64,000 bases of DNA from Megasphaera vaginalis (ex Bordigoni et al. 2020) (lineage in GTDB: Bacteria; Bacillota; Negativicutes; Veillonellales; Megasphaeraceae), in the NCBI RefSeq assembly GCF_900240295.1, contig NZ_OEQB01000002.1, forward strand, positions 62,001-126,000, in the 5' to 3' direction. Below, piece after piece: positions 51,586-61,200 of the stretch (position 1 is its first letter; each line of letters opens with the position of its first letter). The translations under genes and the position numbers were made by a program. Below the pieces are notes generated by a model. The model searched no databases, was not told where the DNA came from, and saw nothing but the letters and a program-made list of their open reading frames with translations.

Positions 51586-51618
51586 GGCGGGCGGATTATT
51601 TCATCAAATCTGCTCGCC
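51586..51618 (+). other. Hairpin in the 357-base gap before rnj
   Basis: A 12-base stem with two G-U pairs (GGCGGGCGGATT/AATCTGCTCGCC) and a 9-base loop, without T-run. The gap 51433-51789 has no gene; TTGACA at 51658 with a poor -10 (GAAAAT, 51681) may be the rnj promoter. Confidence 0.35.
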
Positions 51619-51789
51619 TCAAATTGTAAAGAGAGTATATGAATCTTCGGAAATATGTTGACAGAGAGCTTAAAATAACGGAAAATGGTATAAACGGGAC
51701 AAACGGACGGATGTTTATGAATTATGGGGTGTTTGTACGTATTACCGATTCACATTGCAGAACCATACGATATAGGAGGTAGAAAAAAA

Positions 51790-53451
51790 TTGGCTAAGAA
51801 GGAAAAGCTCTTTGTAATTCCATTGGGAGGCCTGGGGGAAATCGGGAAAAACATGACGGTTATCCAGTACGGAGAGGATATTGTCGTCTTGGATGCGGGA
51901 TTGGCATTTCCCGATGACGACATGTTCGGCATTGACCTGGTCATTCCCGACATGAGCTATTTGATCGAAAATCGTGACAAAGTCAGAGCCGTCGTTATTA
52001 CGCACGGACATGAAGACCATATCGGCAGTTTGGCATATTTATTGAACGAGATCAACGTTCCCGTTTATGCTACAAGGCTTGTGTGCGGTCTGATTGAAGG
52101 GAAGCTGAAAGAAAATCGTATTTCGAATTATTCATTGAATGAAGTGAAGCATGGCGATGAAGTGGAAATCGGCTGTATGAAGGTCGGCTTTATCCATACG
52201 AATCATTCCATTCCCGATGCAAGCGCCATTTATTTTAAAACGCCTGTAGGTACGGTCGTTCATACCGGTGACTTCAAGATCGATCTGACCCCTGTCGATG
52301 ATCAGTTGATGGATATCCATAAGTTTGCCGATCTGGGCAGGCGCGGCGTGCTGCTGCTCATGTCGGACAGCACGAATGCCGAACGGCCGGGGTATACGGA
52401 GTCGGAAAAAACGGTCGGACAGGCTTTTCTCCGTGAATTCAGCCAGGCCAAGGGACGGATTATCCTAGCTACCTTTGCGTCGAACATTTCCCGCATTCAG
52501 CAAGCTGTCAATACGGCGGTCCTCTATAAACGAAAGGTTGCCGTTCTGGGACGGAGCATGGTCAACAACGTTCAGATTGCCACGGAATTGGGCTATTTGG
52601 ATATTCCGGAAGGAGTCCTTATCGAGGCTGACGAATTGAATCGGTATCCTGCCGATCAGGTGCTGATTCTGACGACGGGCAGCCAAGGGGAACCGATGGC
52701 CGGATTGTCCCGGATGGCTTCCAACAATCATCGCAGTGTCAGCATCATGCCCGGCGATACCGTCATCATTTCGGCGACGCCGATTCCCGGCAACGAGATG
52801 GGCGTCAGCCGCACCATTGATAATTTGATGAAACTCGGAGCCCATGTCGTTGCCGGCAGAGACAAAAAAATACACGTTTCCGGGCACGGCAGCCAGGAAG
52901 AATTAAAAATCATGCTCGGTTTGATTAAACCGAAATATTTCATTCCCGTTCACGGCGAGTACCGAATGCTTAAGAAGCACGGCGAAATGGCTGTGGAAAT
53001 GGGAGTCGACAAAGCGCATATCCTCATTGGCGATAACGGCCAGATTTTCGAGTTTACGGGACGCAGCGGGCAAAAAACGGGCCGTGTCAATGCCGGCCGC
53101 GTTTTCGTCGACGGACTCGGCGTCGGCGATGTCGGCAACATCGTCATTCGCGATCGACAGCAGTTGGCCATGGAAGGCGTCGTGATCGTTGTCATGACCT
53201 TGGCGAAAGGAACCAGTCACGCTTTGGCGGGCCCCGATATCGTTTCCCGCGGCTTCGTCTATGTCCGTGATTCGGAAGCGCTTCTGGCGGAAGCGCACGA
53301 ACGGGTTGCTGCCGTTTTGGAACGATGTGAAGCGGGCAATATCCGCGAATGGGCCGTGATCAAGTCCCAAGTCCGCGATACGCTGAGCCGATATCTCTTT
53401 GAAAAAACGAGACGCCGCCCCATGATCTTACCGATCATCATGGAAGTTTAA
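51790..53451 (+). CDS. rnj: Ribonuclease J
   Basis: A 553-residue metallo-beta-lactamase/beta-CASP nuclease with endo- and 5'-exoribonuclease roles in mRNA decay and rRNA maturation. The zinc motif is THGHEDHIGSL; HTGDFKIDLTP, LLMSDSTNAERPG, TTGSQGEP and the beta-CASP histidine in VSGHGSQEE are present, with the C-terminal RNase J domain after residue 450. TTG at 51790 is the start: AGGAGGT lies 9 bases upstream, and the initial MAKKEKLFVIPLGGLGEIGK fits the family. Confidence 0.95.
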   Translation: MAKKEKLFVIPLGGLGEIGKNMTVIQYGEDIVVLDAGLAFPDDDMFGIDLVIPDMSYLIENRDKVRAVVITHGHEDHIGSLAYLLNEINVPVYATRLVCGLIEGKLKENRISNYSLNEVKHGDEVEIGCMKVGFIHTNHSIPDASAIYFKTPVGTVVHTGDFKIDLTPVDDQLMDIHKFADLGRRGVLLLMSDSTNAERPGYTESEKTVGQAFLREFSQAKGRIILATFASNISRIQQAVNTAVLYKRKVAVLGRSMVNNVQIATELGYLDIPEGVLIEADELNRYPADQVLILTTGSQGEPMAGLSRMASNNHRSVSIMPGDTVIISATPIPGNEMGVSRTIDNLMKLGAHVVAGRDKKIHVSGHGSQEELKIMLGLIKPKYFIPVHGEYRMLKKHGEMAVEMGVDKAHILIGDNGQIFEFTGRSGQKTGRVNAGRVFVDGLGVGDVGNIVIRDRQQLAMEGVVIVVMTLAKGTSHALAGPDIVSRGFVYVRDSEALLAEAHERVAAVLERCEAGNIREWAVIKSQVRDTLSRYLFEKTRRRPMILPIIMEV

Positions 53452-53530
53452 AATATGATAGCATGACAGCATACAGCGGGGGTTTTTGCCTCCGCTGTTC
53501 TGAATGTAGAGAGAAAGACAGGATGAGACG

Positions 53531-54490
53531 ATGGACGATATGAATGTAAAAGCAATGACGACAGCCGGGCTTTTGGCTGTCATAATGGTATTTTTAGGCG
53601 TACTGGGCTACGTGTCGCCTTTATTCGCGCTGATCGGTTATTTTGTGTTTCCCGTACCGATGATCATCGTTTTCCTGAAATTCGGCGCCAAGTGGGCAGC
53701 ACTGTTCGCTCTTGCGGCAGGCCTTTTGCTGGCCTTATTTATTTCACCGCTTTTCGCGCTGATCATGTTTCTCTCCTTCGGAATCATGGGAACGGCCATC
53801 GGTTGCGGTCTGCGGCGGCAATGGCCGCTGGGGCGGCTGATCGCTCTTGCGGCAGGCGCTTTGTTGGTATTGACCGTTTTGTTGTCCCTGTTGACGTATG
53901 CCGTTAACGGCGTTAATGTGATTGCCGTTACGACGGATGCCTGGCGGCAGACCTTCGATTTGGCCTTGGCGTCGTACAGCAGCCGGGGGCTCTCGCCGGA
54001 GGAAGCGTTGGCATTGCAGGAACAGGTCGATGCGATCAAAGAAACCTCGGCCGTTCTTCTGCCGGCGGCGGCAGTAGTCAGCATGTTTATCTTGGCTTAC
54101 GTATATATCAAGGCGGCCGTCATTATCCTGCAGCGGCTCCATCTTCCCGTTCGTCCGCTGCTGCCTATTCGTTATTGGGAAATACCGCGCATTATGGTAT
54201 ACTTATATGTACTGGCACAGGTCATGCGCTACTGGGGATCGACAAGATCCGTTGAGTGGCTCAACCTGACCGGTGTCGGTTTGAGTTTGGTTTCTTTTTT
54301 CTTTATTTCCATCGAAGGTATCGCTTTCTTTCTGTTTTTGGCAGAGCGCAAGTTTCACCTGAAGTCGACGGGGCAGGGAATGATCCTTGCCGCTTACTGT
54401 CTTTTTCTGCCTCTTTTGCAGAATGCGGCCTTCATCGGCGGGATTGTCGAGATGCTGCTGCAATACCGCAAGAAACACGGGGGTCTTTGA
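53531..54490 (+). CDS. YybS-like DUF2232 membrane protein
   Basis: A 319-residue membrane protein with about eight segments, of the DUF2232/YybS family that precedes gdpP in many Firmicutes. It has the usual N-terminal TTAGLLAVIMVFLGVLG and the C-terminal GIEGIAFFLF-type segment. The family is predicted to act like an S component or channel; no function is proven. ATG at 53531 follows GACAGGATGAGACG. Starts 79 bases after rnj, with a G-U containing hairpin (53473-53499) in between that lacks a T-run. gdpP begins 17 bases downstream. Confidence 0.88.
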   Translation: MDDMNVKAMTTAGLLAVIMVFLGVLGYVSPLFALIGYFVFPVPMIIVFLKFGAKWAALFALAAGLLLALFISPLFALIMFLSFGIMGTAIGCGLRRQWPLGRLIALAAGALLVLTVLLSLLTYAVNGVNVIAVTTDAWRQTFDLALASYSSRGLSPEEALALQEQVDAIKETSAVLLPAAAVVSMFILAYVYIKAAVIILQRLHLPVRPLLPIRYWEIPRIMVYLYVLAQVMRYWGSTRSVEWLNLTGVGLSLVSFFFISIEGIAFFLFLAERKFHLKSTGQGMILAAYCLFLPLLQNAAFIGGIVEMLLQYRKKHGGL

Positions 54491-54507
54491 CCCCGGGGAG
54501 CCGACGC

Positions 54508-56517
54508 ATGTTTAAAAAACTATTGGGCAGTCCATTTGAAAGGTATTATCTGCTTGTCATTTCCCTTCTCCTGATGATCATTGCCGTGTATAACTGGGTA
54601 GTCGCCGCTTTGGCGGTAATCCTGATCATCGGCGCATTTTTCTTAAGCCGCAAAGATTCCAATGAGCGCAATCGCGAGATCAGCCGCTTTTTCGATGCCA
54701 TTTCGCGCAGTGTCGATCAGGCGACGACATATGCCGTTCAAAATCTTCCCATCGGCATTGCCATCATTGACTCGGAATCGGCGCTTTGCTGGTCGAACAG
54801 TGTTTTCATGGACTGGTTGGCGGCTGTCGACGACGGACAGAAAATGAGTCAGATCATGCCGAATTTGAATCTCGATAAGGTTTGGGGAAAGTCGGGGTAT
54901 TTTTTTGAAACGATCAATGACCGGTACTATCGCGTGGTTTACAAGTATCTGCAAACTGATGCATCGGAAGACGATAATTATTTGATCCTGTACTTCGAGG
55001 ACATTACCGATACGGAACGACAGAAAGAAAATGCCCTGCAGACTATGCCCGTTTTTGCGGAAATTGTCATTGACAACATGGAAGAAGTGGGCAAGGGGAT
55101 GTCGGCTGTACAACAGGCGACACTTTGGACCGACGTCAACAACTGCATTGTCGGAGAAATGACGGCGCTGGGCTGTTATATCCATGTATACGGCAATGAA
55201 AACTATTTTGTCTGCTTAACGAGGAAGGCCTTCGAAGGGTTGAAGAAAAATCATTTCGCCATCCTTGACAAGATCAGAGCCATTCACACCGTGAACCGCA
55301 TTCCCGTTACTGTCAGCATGGGTGTGGCGGCAGTACCGGAAGAAACCTTTACCCGAGGCTTATCCGATTTCAACGAGCTGGCCGACAAGGCTCATGCCGG
55401 CGTTGACTTGGCTTTGGGACGCGGCGGCGATCAGGTCGTCGTTTATGAAGAATCGGGAGAGGTTCATTTTTTCGGCGGCAAGACGCAGTCCCTAGAAAAG
55501 AACACCCGCGTTCGCGCCCGTATTGTTGCCCAGGCCCTGCATGAATTGATCGATACGAGTGAAAACGTGCTGGTTATGGGACACGAACGGGAAGATTACG
55601 ACTGCATCGGTTCCGCCATCGGCGTGGCTCATATGGCGCGTATTGCCGGTAAGTCCGTGCATATCGTCGCCAGTAAAGAAACAGATGCGATTCAGCCGCT
55701 GCTGGATAAAGTCAGCGAAGTGGAACTTTTCCGCAATCTGCTGATTACGCCGGAAACGGCGGAAATGATGTGCACCGAAAAAACGCTTCTTTTTATTACC
55801 GATACGCATCGGGCTGATATGACGGCGGCGCCGAAGCTTTTGGAAAAAACGAAACGCCGCGTCGTAATCGACCATCATCGGCGCAGCAGCGATTTCATCA
55901 AGAAGCCCCTTTTAACGTATACGGAGACGTCGAGCTCCTCGACGAGCGAACTCGTTACGGAGCTGATCCAGTATTTCAGGGATGATGTGGAGCTTGAGAA
56001 GGTCGAAGCAACGGCCTTATATGCCGGTATCGTCGTCGATACGAAGAGCTTTGCCGTGCAGACCGGCGTGCGCACTTTTGACGCCGCCGCGTATTTGCGG
56101 CGCAGCGGCGCCGATCCGACGATCGTGCGCAGTCTTTTCAGCTCGGATTTCGCCCTGGTCAAGACGAAGGCGCAAATGCTGGCCGACGCGGTTATTATGG
56201 ACAGTATTGCCATGACGAATTGTCCGCCCGGCGTGGAGAACGCGCCTGTCGTATCGGCACAGGTGGCGGATATGCTGTTAGGAATCAATACGGTCGAGGC
56301 GAGCTTTGCTTTTTATGCGCTTTCTGACGGCAATCTCGGCGTCAGCGCCCGCTCTCAGGGCAATATCAACGTGCAGCTGGTCATGGAAGAACTCGGCGGC
56401 GGCGGTCACCGCACCGTCGCCGGTGCGCAGCTGAAAGGACTGTCTCCGGCAGAGGGACAGGCTGCCGTGCGGAAAGCATTGCAGCAAGTTGCAGAAAAGG
56501 AGAGTACAACGATATGA
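54508..56517 (+). CDS. gdpP: c-di-AMP phosphodiesterase GdpP
   Basis: A 669-residue GdpP/YybT. Two N-terminal membrane helices (residues ~10-50), a PAS-like domain (~65-160), a degenerate GGDEF domain (~170-305), then DHH (~340-500) with VMGHEREDYDCIGSAIG, FITDTHRADM, VVIDHHRRS, and DHHA1 with LGGGGHRTVAGAQ at the end. It splits c-di-AMP to 5'-pApA and so sets potassium and cell-wall balance. ATG at 54508 follows GGGGAGCCGACGC. Its stop overlaps rplI as ATGA. Confidence 0.95.
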   Translation: MFKKLLGSPFERYYLLVISLLLMIIAVYNWVVAALAVILIIGAFFLSRKDSNERNREISRFFDAISRSVDQATTYAVQNLPIGIAIIDSESALCWSNSVFMDWLAAVDDGQKMSQIMPNLNLDKVWGKSGYFFETINDRYYRVVYKYLQTDASEDDNYLILYFEDITDTERQKENALQTMPVFAEIVIDNMEEVGKGMSAVQQATLWTDVNNCIVGEMTALGCYIHVYGNENYFVCLTRKAFEGLKKNHFAILDKIRAIHTVNRIPVTVSMGVAAVPEETFTRGLSDFNELADKAHAGVDLALGRGGDQVVVYEESGEVHFFGGKTQSLEKNTRVRARIVAQALHELIDTSENVLVMGHEREDYDCIGSAIGVAHMARIAGKSVHIVASKETDAIQPLLDKVSEVELFRNLLITPETAEMMCTEKTLLFITDTHRADMTAAPKLLEKTKRRVVIDHHRRSSDFIKKPLLTYTETSSSSTSELVTELIQYFRDDVELEKVEATALYAGIVVDTKSFAVQTGVRTFDAAAYLRRSGADPTIVRSLFSSDFALVKTKAQMLADAVIMDSIAMTNCPPGVENAPVVSAQVADMLLGINTVEASFAFYALSDGNLGVSARSQGNINVQLVMEELGGGGHRTVAGAQLKGLSPAEGQAAVRKALQQVAEKESTTI

Positions 56518-56960
56518 AAGTAATCTTATTGCAAGACGTAAAAAAATTAGGAAAAAAAGGGGAAATCGTCGAAGTTTCCGACGGATATGGCCGTAATTAT
56601 CTGTTGGCGCGTAAGTTGGCGGCACCCGGTACGGCTGAAAATATCAACGATGCCAAACAGAAAAGCGCGGCGGCGCAGCATAAGGCGAAGGTGGCTTCCG
56701 ACGAAGCGGTCATCCTGGCCAGTCAGCTGAAGAAAGTCGAATTGACGATTCCCGTGCGTACCGGTGAAGGCGGCAAGGTCTTCGGCGCCATTACGGGAAA
56801 GAACATTAGCGATGCCGCAAAGGAACAATACAACCTTGATCTGGACAAGAAAAAAGTAGAGATCAAAGAGCCGATCAAGGCCGTCGGGACGTATGATGTC
56901 ATCATCCGTGTTCATCCGACGATTACGAGCGTGATCAAAGTTCATGTCACCGAAGGATAA
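56514..56960 (+). CDS. rplI: 50S ribosomal protein L9
   Basis: A 148-residue L9. VILLQDVKKLGKKGEIVEVSDGYGRNYLLARKLA, quoted here as the start of the family's signature (positions 3-36), the long connecting helix (about 40-75) and the C-terminal domain VFGAITGKNISDAAKEQ are clear. The start overlaps the gdpP stop by 4 bases; lonC follows by 3 bases. Confidence 0.97.
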   Translation: MKVILLQDVKKLGKKGEIVEVSDGYGRNYLLARKLAAPGTAENINDAKQKSAAAQHKAKVASDEAVILASQLKKVELTIPVRTGEGGKVFGAITGKNISDAAKEQYNLDLDKKKVEIKEPIKAVGTYDVIIRVHPTITSVIKVHVTEG

Positions 56961-56963
56961 GGT

Positions 56964-58880
56964 ATGAAAGAGTTATTAGATAAATTACTGCAGCGCCATA
57001 AGTATCTGGAACCGACGGCGGAAGAGGAACTGCGCCGGCAGGTGAACGTATTGTACGGCGCTTTTACAGGTCTCATCGGTCCGGAAAAAATGGTTCTTCG
57101 CGCCAGCAAATATTCCGCTTTGGCCTACGTTCACTCCGAAGATCCCCGGCAGCGCCTGACAGGGCTGCAGCGGCTGATTTATGAAGATGCGTCATACGAT
57201 AAGGTACCGACAGACGAAGAGGTCGTCGACGTGTTGAACGAGTTGGAAACTGTTTTGGCGGAGATGCTGGCGCGGCAGGCCGTGGAAGAACGGCTGGAAA
57301 AGAAGATTTCCCAGCGGATGGAAGAAAAACAGCAGGAATATGTCCAGGAAATCAAGATGCAGCTGATCCAGGAAGAGTTGCATGACGTCGAAACGCCGCA
57401 GACGAAGCAGAAGTTGGAGGCCTTGCAACGGCTCGATACGATCCAGTTGGCCGCATCCGTTATGGAACGGGTTCGGCCGAAAAAACTGTCGGCTATCGTC
57501 GGGCAGGAGCGGGCTGTAGAAGCGATGCAGAGCAAATTGGCATCCGTCTATCCCCAGCATCTGCTCCTTTACGGACCGCCAGGTGTCGGTAAGACGACGG
57601 CTGCCCGCATTATTTTGGACGAGGCCAAAAAGTTGCCGTTTACTCCCTTCGGCGCAGATGCGCCTTTCGTGGAAACGGCAGGTACGACCTTGCGCTGGGA
57701 CTCGCGGGATATGACCAATCCCCTGATCGGTTCCGTTCATGATCCCATTTATCAGGGAGCGAGGCGGGATCTGGCCGAAACGGGTATTCCCGAGCCGAAG
57801 CCGGGGCTTGTAACGGAAGCACACGGCGGTATTCTCTTCATCGATGAAATCGGCGAAATGGATCCCATGCTGCTGAATAAATTATTGAAAGTATTGGAAG
57901 ATAAACGGGTGAAATTCGAATCGGCTTATTATGACGAATCGGATCCGAATATTCCCGAATATATACGCAAACTCTTTGCCGACGGTGCGCCGGCGGACTT
58001 CATTCTCATCGGGGCCACGACACGGGATCCGTCGGAAATCAATCCGGCTATCCGTTCGCGTTGCGCCGAAGTGTTCTTCGAGCCGCTGGTACCGGCCGAT
58101 ATCGTTCGGATCATCGGCAATGCCGCTGCGGAGTTGGGGATTTCTCTGGCTGACGGCGTGGCGGAAAAGATCAGCACCTTTACGATTGAAGGGCGTAAGG
58201 CCGTCAATATTTTGGCTGATGCGTACGGTCATGCCGTTTATCAGCAAAAAAGCACGACGGATATACAAATTACGCTGGAGACCATTCAGCATATTGCTCA
58301 CGTCAGTCGCTTAGTGCCGTACGTGCCGGAACGGGCGTCGTCGGCAGGCGTCATCGGCAAGGTCTTCGGCCTCGGCGTCGCCGGTTATCTCGGTTCGACG
58401 TTGGAAATCGAAGCTGTCGCCTTTCCGGCGCAGACAGCGGGCAAAGGCTATTTCCGCTTTAACGATACGGCCGGTTCCATGGCGAAGGATTCCATGTTTA
58501 ATGCCGCCGCCGTCGTTCGCGCCGTGACAGGCAAAGAGCTGGCTGATTTCGACATCAACATCAATTTTATCGGCGGCGGCAATATTGACGGACCGTCAGC
58601 GGGAACGGCGATTACGACGGCGCTGATATCCGCCATTACCAAGGTGCCGGTACGCCAAGATGCAGCCGTTACGGGAGAAATTTCCGTACAGGGACAGGTT
58701 AAACCTGTTGGCGGCGTCTTTGAAAAAGCGTATGGCGCCAGCCGTGCCGCAATGAAGACCATTATTATTCCGGAAGAGAATAAAGAAGATATACCGGCAG
58801 ATCATTTGGGGCTTGAAGTCTGTCCCGTCAAGACGATCGGCGAGGTCTTGGATCTGTTGCTCATCAAACAGGAGTCGTAA
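56964..58880 (+). CDS. lonC: Lon-family ATP-dependent protease, LonC type
   Basis: A 638-residue protease. Residues 1-~170 are a helical, coiled-coil-rich N-terminal part (EERLEKKISQRMEEKQQEYV); the AAA+ domain has Walker A LLYGPPGVGKTTAAR and Walker B ILFIDEIGEMD; the Lon protease domain has catalytic S545 (DGPSAGTA) and K588, 43 residues apart as in classic Lon. No membrane segment, so not archaeal-type LonB. It resembles the LonC group described for spore-forming Firmicutes. Sits between rplI and dnaB, 1 base before dnaB. Confidence 0.88.
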   Translation: MKELLDKLLQRHKYLEPTAEEELRRQVNVLYGAFTGLIGPEKMVLRASKYSALAYVHSEDPRQRLTGLQRLIYEDASYDKVPTDEEVVDVLNELETVLAEMLARQAVEERLEKKISQRMEEKQQEYVQEIKMQLIQEELHDVETPQTKQKLEALQRLDTIQLAASVMERVRPKKLSAIVGQERAVEAMQSKLASVYPQHLLLYGPPGVGKTTAARIILDEAKKLPFTPFGADAPFVETAGTTLRWDSRDMTNPLIGSVHDPIYQGARRDLAETGIPEPKPGLVTEAHGGILFIDEIGEMDPMLLNKLLKVLEDKRVKFESAYYDESDPNIPEYIRKLFADGAPADFILIGATTRDPSEINPAIRSRCAEVFFEPLVPADIVRIIGNAAAELGISLADGVAEKISTFTIEGRKAVNILADAYGHAVYQQKSTTDIQITLETIQHIAHVSRLVPYVPERASSAGVIGKVFGLGVAGYLGSTLEIEAVAFPAQTAGKGYFRFNDTAGSMAKDSMFNAAAVVRAVTGKELADFDININFIGGGNIDGPSAGTAITTALISAITKVPVRQDAAVTGEISVQGQVKPVGGVFEKAYGASRAAMKTIIIPEENKEDIPADHLGLEVCPVKTIGEVLDLLLIKQES

Positions 58881-58881
58881 A

Positions 58882-60216
58882 ATGGAACAACGAATACCGC
58901 CGCAGAATATAGAAGCGGAACAGGCCGTTCTCGGCGCGATGATGTTGGAACACGACGCGGCGACGTTGGCTGCGGAGAAACTGCTTCCCGTCGATTTTTA
59001 CCGTGAAGTACACCGCATTATTTTTGAAGCGATGGTCAATTTGCACGGCGAACGGAAAGAAATCGACGTCATTACGCTTCCGGAAGAGCTGCGGCGCATG
59101 AAAAAGCTGGACGATGCGGGCGGCCTGGAATATGTGCTGAGCTTGCCGAATCTCGTGGCGACGGCTGCCAATATCGAATACCATATCAACATTGTCGTGG
59201 AAAAGTCATTGGCCCGCAAGCTCATTTCCACCTGTACCGATTTGGCAACGGAAGCTTACGACGGCGAGACGGCGGCGAGTGAACTGCTCGATAAAGCGGA
59301 GCAGAAAATCATGGGGATCTCCGACAGCAACAATCGCAGCGATTTCGCGCCCGTCAGCGACGTCGTCAATGAGACGCTCGATAAGATTACGAAGCTTTAT
59401 GAGAATAAAGCGGGGCTGACAGGCTTGCCGACGGGATTTCGCGATCTCGACCTCCTGACGTCGGGGTTGCAGCCGTCCGATTTGATCCTCATCGCCGCTC
59501 GCCCCAGTATGGGGAAGACGGCCTTTACGCTGAATATTGCCCAAAACGTCGGGGTGCGTCAGCAGAAAACGGTTGCTTTTTTTTCGTTGGAAATGTCCCG
59601 GGAACAGCTGGTACAGCGATTGCTCTGCCAGATTTCTCATATTGATTCGCAGAAGCTCAGGACCGGGCAGCTGAACAGCGACGAAGAATGGGGAAGGCTG
59701 ACGGAGGCGTGCAGTAAATTATACCAAGCGCCGATTTATATTGACGATACGCCCGGCATCGGCGTCGGAGAAATGCGTTCCAAAGCGCGGCGGCTGAAAT
59801 CGGAAAAAGGCCTTGATCTGATTATCGTCGATTATCTACAGCTCATGCAGGGGCGCAATGCCGAAAGCAGGCAGCAGGAAATCTCCGATATTTCCCGTTC
59901 CCTGAAAGCGCTGGCGCGTGAGCTGAAAGTGCCGCTCATCGCATTGTCGCAGCTGTCGCGAGGCGTTGAGAGCCGGCAGGAGAAACGGCCCATGTTGAGC
60001 GATTTGCGTGAATCGGGGGCGTTGGAGCAGGATGCCGATATCGTGTCCTTCCTTTACCGCGAAGATTATTACGATAAGGAGACGGAGAATCAGCACATTA
60101 CGGAAGTCATCGTGGCCAAGCACCGCAACGGCGCGACGGATACGGTGAAGCTCTACTTCAAAGGAGAGTACACGCTGTTTCTTAATCTCGATACGCATCA
60201 CAGCGAAGAATTTTAA
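58882..60216 (+). CDS. dnaB: Replicative DNA helicase
   Basis: A 444-residue DnaB. The N-terminal domain begins PPQNIEAEQAVLGAMML; the RecA-like C-terminal domain has Walker A AARPSMGKTAFTLNIA, FFSLEMSREQLVQR, Walker B LIIVDYLQLMQG, and LSQLSRGVESRQEKRPMLSDLRESG in parts. Hexameric helicase at the fork. ATG at 58882 follows CAGGAGTCGTAAA. A strong terminator follows. No intein. Confidence 0.97.
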   Translation: MEQRIPPQNIEAEQAVLGAMMLEHDAATLAAEKLLPVDFYREVHRIIFEAMVNLHGERKEIDVITLPEELRRMKKLDDAGGLEYVLSLPNLVATAANIEYHINIVVEKSLARKLISTCTDLATEAYDGETAASELLDKAEQKIMGISDSNNRSDFAPVSDVVNETLDKITKLYENKAGLTGLPTGFRDLDLLTSGLQPSDLILIAARPSMGKTAFTLNIAQNVGVRQQKTVAFFSLEMSREQLVQRLLCQISHIDSQKLRTGQLNSDEEWGRLTEACSKLYQAPIYIDDTPGIGVGEMRSKARRLKSEKGLDLIIVDYLQLMQGRNAESRQQEISDISRSLKALARELKVPLIALSQLSRGVESRQEKRPMLSDLRESGALEQDADIVSFLYREDYYDKETENQHITEVIVAKHRNGATDTVKLYFKGEYTLFLNLDTHHSEEF

Positions 60217-60217
60217 T

Positions 60218-60263
60218 AACCAAAAAGGGATACGAGACGATCATCTCGTATCCCTTTTTGGTT
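60218..60263. terminator. Terminator after dnaB, shared with queG
   Basis: A perfect 20-base stem (60218-60237/60244-60263) with a 6-base loop and A/T-runs inside both arms, between convergent genes. Confidence 0.92.
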
Positions 60264-60288
60264 GGGTTGCCGGCGGTTCGGCGTAATT

Positions 60289-61200
60289 TTATCCGGATGG
60301 ACCTGCTGGAAAAGGCGGCGGTGTTTCCCCGTTTTCTTTCAAATACGCCAAGTTGCGCAGCAATATTTTTTTACCGCGCCAGGCAAAGGCGCGGTTGCCG
60401 TAAGCGGCGCGGAACTGGCTGTTCGTAATGGATTCCAAGGCGGCGGCATCGATGTGCGTCAGCAGCTGCTCCCTGAATTCAGGCAGCGGCGTTACCGGCA
60501 CGTCCCGATTATGAGGGCAGACGCGCTGGCATTCATCACAGCCGAAGACGAGGGGCGTTTTTTGTATAATCGCGATTTCCGCAGGGGACAAGTCGCCTTT
60601 TTTTTGCGTTAAATACGATTTGCAACGCTCATAGGTGTAGGATGTGCCGGTAAAGCAATTGCCGGGGCAGGCGGCGGCGCAGGCACCGCAGTGGCGGCAT
60701 TCGCGCTGGTTCGGCGCGTCGGCGTCCAGGGGCAGGGTAGTCAGCAGGCTGCCGATGAAGCAGTACGTGCCGTAGGTTTCGTGAATGAGGCAGCGATTGT
60801 CGCCGAAGAAGCCGAGGCCGGCGCGCTGGGCCAAATAGCGATCGGCTAAGGGCGTCGTATCGATGACGGCGACTTGCCGGCTGTCGGGGAAACGGCGGCG
60901 AATGGCCGCGTCGAAGCGTGCCAGATAGTCACGAATAATCTGATGGTAATCGCGGCTCTGGCAATAGAGGGAGAGGTTGGCCTTGCCTGCCTTTTGGCCG
61001 TGGTAGTAGGGAAATAAGACGACGATAATGGCACGGCATGCCGGCAGCAGGCGCTTCGGTTGCCAGCGGTCCTCGCCGTGGCCGGCGGCGAGAGGGCAAA
61101 TCGGCTCGGTCGACACTTCTGCCGGCAGTTCGGCGGTGGCAATACCGATGCAGTCGAGCCCGAGTTCCCGTCCCAGCGCTTTGATGAGGCGACTATCCAT
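60289..61200 (-). CDS. queG: Epoxyqueuosine reductase
   Basis: A 303-residue cobalamin- and iron-sulfur-dependent enzyme that makes queuosine in tRNA from epoxyqueuosine. N-terminal IKALGRELGLDCIGIA, DTTPLADRYLAQRAGLGFFG, and two [4Fe-4S] motifs CRHCGACAAACPGNC and CDECQRVCPHN. It lacks the C-terminal HEAT-like extension of longer QueG. ATG at 61200 lies within the GntR gene end (8-base overlap), with GGAAAGCGACTCTC upstream. Needs B12, which fits the corrinoid-branch genes at 12-15 kb. Confidence 0.93.
   Translation of the reverse strand: MDSRLIKALGRELGLDCIGIATAELPAEVSTEPICPLAAGHGEDRWQPKRLLPACRAIIVVLFPYYHGQKAGKANLSLYCQSRDYHQIIRDYLARFDAAIRRRFPDSRQVAVIDTTPLADRYLAQRAGLGFFGDNRCLIHETYGTYCFIGSLLTTLPLDADAPNQRECRHCGACAAACPGNCFTGTSYTYERCKSYLTQKKGDLSPAEIAIIQKTPLVFGCDECQRVCPHNRDVPVTPLPEFREQLLTHIDAAALESITNSQFRAAYGNRAFAWRGKKILLRNLAYLKENGETPPPFPAGPSG

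Noticed and set aside
53473-53499. Stem-loop ACAGCGGGGG/CCTCCGCTGT between rnj and yybS
   Set aside because: It contains a G-U pair and is not followed by T residues, so I do not call it a terminator.
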